64,000 nt of DNA from Mycobacteriaceae bacterium (GTDB lineage: Bacteria > Actinomycetota > Actinomycetes > Mycobacteriales > Mycobacteriaceae): contig JAIEPH010000007.1 in assembly GCA_019749805.1 (NCBI GenBank), positions 153,933-217,932 of the forward strand. Direction: 5' to 3'. This document shows, piece by piece, positions 62,479-64,000 of the stretch. The notes under the pieces are model-generated. The model did no database searches and was not told the origin of the DNA. It was given only the letters and a program-made list of their open reading frames with translations. Position 1 is the stretch's first letter. Each line of letters opens with the position of its first letter. The position numbers were made by a program, and so were the translations under genes.

Positions 62479-64000
62479 TCCGACGCCACGACACCGGGCG
62501 TGTTCACCGCATTGACGGTGATGCTGACGGTCGCGGTGTTGCTGTTGGTGGTGCCGTCGTAGACGCGATAGGTGAACGAATCGGGGCCGGTGTAATCGGC
62601 TGCGGGGGTGTAGGTGAAGGAGCCGTCGGCGTTGTGGACGACGGTGCCGTGGGCCGGGTCGGCGACTACCGCGGTTGTCAGTGAGTTGCCGTCGATGTCC
62701 GAGTCGTTGGCCAGCACGTTGATCGTGACTGCGGTGTCTTCGTTGGTGGTGGCTGAGTCGTTGCCCGCGACGGGAACGTCGTTGACCGGGCCGACGGTGA
62801 TGGTGACGGTGGCGGGGGTTGTACTGACGCCGCCCTGGTTGTCGGTGACGGTGTAGGTGAAGGTGTCGGTGCCGTTGAAGTTGGCGTTGGTGGTGTAGTT
62901 GAAGGAGCCGTCGTTGTTGAGGGTCAGGGTGCCGTTGTCGACGCTGTCGACGACGGTGGCGGCCACGATGACGCCGTCGACATCGCCGTCGTTGGCGCGC
63001 ACGCCGGGGCCGGCGACGTTCAGCGGGGTGTCCTCGGCGGTGGTGTAGCTGTCGTTGACCGCAATAGGGGTGTCGTTGACGGGATTGACGGTGATGGTGA
63101 CGGTGGCGGTGTTGCTGTAGGCGGTGCCGTCGTAGAGGCGGTAGGTGAAGGTGTCGGTGCCGGTGAAGTTCTCGGTGGGGCGGTAGAGGTAGTTGAGGGC
63201 GTCGACGAATTCGACTGTGCCGTGGGTGGGTTGGCCGACCACCGATGCGGTGAGCGGGTCGCCGTCGACGTCGGTGGCGCTGAGTGCGACGACTGAGCTG
63301 AGCGCGCCGTCTTCGGACATGCTGACCGAGCGGTCGCTGGCGACCACGACGTCGTTGACCGGGACGACGGTGACGTTGACGGTGGCTGCGGTGCTGGTGG
63401 TGGTGGCGTCGCTGACCTTGTAGGTGAAGGTGTCGGTGCCGTTGAAGTTGGCGGCCGGGGTGTAGGTGAAGGATCCGTCGGCGTTGTGGACGACAGTGCC
63501 GTGTGCCGGGTCGGTGACCACCGTCGTGGTGAGTGCGTCGCCGTCGGCGTCGAGGTCGTTGGCCAGTACGTCGATGGTGACGGCGGTGTCTTCGTTGGTG
63601 CCCGCGGTGTCATTGACTGCAACGGGCACGTCGTTGACGGGATTGACGGTGATGGTGACGGTGGCGGTGTTGCTGTAGGCGGTGCCGTCGTACAGCCGGT
63701 AGGTGAAGGTGTCGGTGCCGGTGAAGTTGGCTGTAGGGCGGTAGAGGTAGTTGACCTCATCGACGAATTCGACTGTGCCGTGGGTGGGTTGGCCGACCAC
63801 CGACGCGGTCAGGAGGTCGCCGTCCACGTCGGTGGTACTCGTTGAGACGGCCCAACTGAGGCCACCGTCCTCCGACATACTGACTGAAACATCCTGGGCG
63901 GTCGGCACATGATTGACCGGCACGGTGCTGTTGACGGTGATGGTGACGGTGGTGGGTGCGCTGAGGGCGCGGCCGTCGAACAGGCGGTAGGTGAAGGTGT
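60078..64000 (-). CDS. Giant repetitive protein: cadherin/Ig-like repeats then propeller-like units (5'-truncated)
   Basis: At least 1306 codons, open at the window edge (the frame continues past 63924), and ending at a TGA at 60080-60078. Within the window the order from the N-terminal side is five cadherin/VCBS-type Ig repeats of about 90-97 residues (PVNDVPVAVND, TNEDTAVTIDVLANDLDADG, HNADGSFTYTP, GTDTFTYRLYDGTA), then two near-identical units of about 404 residues with SVRYSADGSRALVVTDV, DGRVHSLQADP, RALLTYTDTTGATHAAIIDT, probably beta-propeller blades. These are typical of large secreted surface proteins. No signal peptide, sortase or other anchor is in view; the C-terminus ends TTINLGHDLIV. 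Function unknown; an adhesin- or cell-surface role is inferred. Confidence 0.88.
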   Translation of the reverse strand, partial: TFTYRLFDGRALSAPTTVTITVNSTVPVNHVPTAQDVSVSMSEDGGLSWAVSTSTTDVDGDLLTASVVGQPTHGTVEFVDEVNYLYRPTANFTGTDTFTYRLYDGTAYSNTATVTITVNPVNDVPVAVNDTAGTNEDTAVTIDVLANDLDADGDALTTTVVTDPAHGTVVHNADGSFTYTPAANFNGTDTFTYKVSDATTTSTAATVNVTVVPVNDVVVASDRSVSMSEDGALSSVVALSATDVDGDPLTASVVGQPTHGTVEFVDALNYLYRPTENFTGTDTFTYRLYDGTAYSNTATVTITVNPVNDTPIAVNDSYTTAEDTPLNVAGPGVRANDGDVDGVIVAATVVDSVDNGTLTLNNDGSFNYTTNANFNGTDTFTYTVTDNQGGVSTTPATVTITVGPVNDVPVAGNDSATTNEDTAVTINVLANDSDIDGNSLTTAVVADPAHGTVVHNADGSFTYTPAADYTGPDSFTYRVYDGTTNSNTATVSITVNAVNTPGVVASEDLAGVLGSVRYSADGSRALVVTDVLTSGAGTSHTVVLVDTATDTAITAPLTIIGDIVNIELGDLRGGIISTSTSDPATTTLTTIDMADGQLVNTQTVNGHFLSVQYPHEATAVLSTVVRSQVTGLDTVTVRFIDTYSGALKGDDLTFVGNETVVTFGQLGRTVITFTTRPDSIAHVAVFDYFDGQQRGHTINLTGTFSQPDTLSQNTFLFEHSQTGHSTAVIVTTSTGTNPSNAKTILTTIDLDTIDQNQAAAVTSTQIDGRVHSLQADPNRDRAYLITEIHASSEDVIATVLTVLNTTTGGTVAPSLTYTGEINTLILNPDHTRALLTYTDTTGATHAAIIDTATATQTGQILNLTGGFTDTILLTDDSTRAAILTTLTPTKGTPTTTITTINLGTGTIASSLGLAGTLDSVRYNADGSRALVVTDVLISGVGTGHTVVLVDTATDTAIGAPLTIIGDIVNIELGDLRGGIISTSTSDPATTTLTTIDMADGQLVNTQTVNGHFLSVQYPHEATAVLSTVVRSQVTGLDTVTVRFIDTYSGALKGDDLTFVGNETVVTFGQLGRTVITFTTRPDSIAHVAVFDYFDGQQRGHTVDLTGTFSQPDTLSQNTFLFEHSQSSPAIAVIVTTSTGTSNTPTKTILTVIDLDTGTLLTSEQIDGRVHSLQADPDRDRAYLITEIRAGSEDVVATVLTVFNTATGHAATPLTYTGAIDNLTLNPDHTRALLTYTDTTGATHAAIIDTDTGIQTGPTLDLPGGFTDTILLTDDSTHAAILTTLTPTKGTPTTTITTINLGHDLIV
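62500..64000 (-). repeat. Tandem cadherin/Ig-like repeats of the giant protein
   Basis: Boundaries marked by VN(D/H) followed by xPxAxND/QD fall near 63905, 63630, 63360, 63075 and 62780, with the last linker (VNTPGV) near 62500. The repeats are 270-300 bases long, alternate two sub-types (an EDTAV type and a SEDG type), and continue upstream of the window. Confidence 0.85.

Noticed and set aside
60093..62684. Repeated plus-strand open frames (70-176 codons) over the giant repeat gene
   Set aside because: Antisense shadows of the repetitive coding strand; low complexity (Gly/Val) and no start signals.
1..64000. CRISPR arrays, tRNA, rRNA, insertion sequences, prophage genes
   Set aside because: No regularly spaced direct repeats with unique spacers, no clover-leaf sequences and no transposase- or integrase-like frames were seen.

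Overview
The window is a 64-kb piece of a high-GC actinobacterial chromosome, almost certainly a fast-growing Mycobacterium/Mycolicibacterium. Evidence for this: two MmpL-type transporters, many F420-dependent LLM-class and deazaflavin-dependent oxidoreductases, an R2lox protein that matches the numbering of the M. tuberculosis enzyme, a cholesterol igr-type operon, frequent GTG/TTG starts, ATGA/GTGA gene overlaps, and promoters of the mycobacterial SigF type (GGTTT-N16-GGGTAC). No tRNA, rRNA, insertion sequence, prophage or CRISPR array was recognised.

Layout. 0-6.5 kb: the end of a membrane protein, phoU, a PAS-ANTAR regulator, and a stress-signalling cassette of STAS, a 1386-residue histidine kinase/receiver/PP2C/anti-sigma-kinase hybrid, and a second STAS. 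6.6-13.4 kb: an MmpL transporter and three alpha/beta hydrolases. 13.4-18 kb: an intergenic repeat, then a two-gene unit of a SigF-family sigma factor (with its own SigF-type promoter) and an MMPL protein carrying a C-terminal FHA domain. 18-21 kb: VOC protein, secreted esterase, a 51-residue ORF, and two deazaflavin-dependent nitroreductase-family proteins. 21-27.4 kb: a LysR-linked catabolic cluster (Rieske oxygenase, small partner, TauD, LLM oxidoreductase, carboxymuconolactone decarboxylase) and a divergent thiolase-like/DUF35 pair. 27.4-29.6 kb: an LLM pseudogene, R2lox with a palindromic operator, and a TVP38 membrane protein.

29.6-42.7 kb holds two divergent operon pairs, each next to an IclR regulator: sulfotransferase, metallo-hydrolase, SDR and LLM on one side; SDR and a KSTD-like flavoprotein, ADH, NTF2, SDR, LLM and a DapB-like dehydrogenase on the other. 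Both IclR promoters carry the same TTCGA direct-repeat architecture. 42.9-45.2 kb: a proline-rich membrane protein, an amidohydrolase remnant and a lone LLM oxidoreductase. 45.2-49.3 kb: a complete N-acetylglucosamine module (PTS EIIBC, EIIA, nagB, nagA).

49.3-60.1 kb: a second igr-like beta-oxidation operon (P450, two acyl-CoA dehydrogenases, two MaoC proteins, DUF35, Ltp2-like thiolase, TetR), divergent from an aldehyde dehydrogenase and a double-domain CoA-transferase. It looks designed to oxidise, CoA-activate and shorten a steroid- or terpenoid-like side chain; the substrate is not known. 60.1-64 kb: the C-terminal part of a giant repetitive protein with cadherin/Ig-like repeats followed by two near-identical 404-residue propeller-like units. 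It runs off the window edge.

The most distinctive items are the sigF/MMPL-FHA unit with the one-protein partner-switching cassette, the split-chsH2 igr paralogue, and the twin IclR operator architecture.
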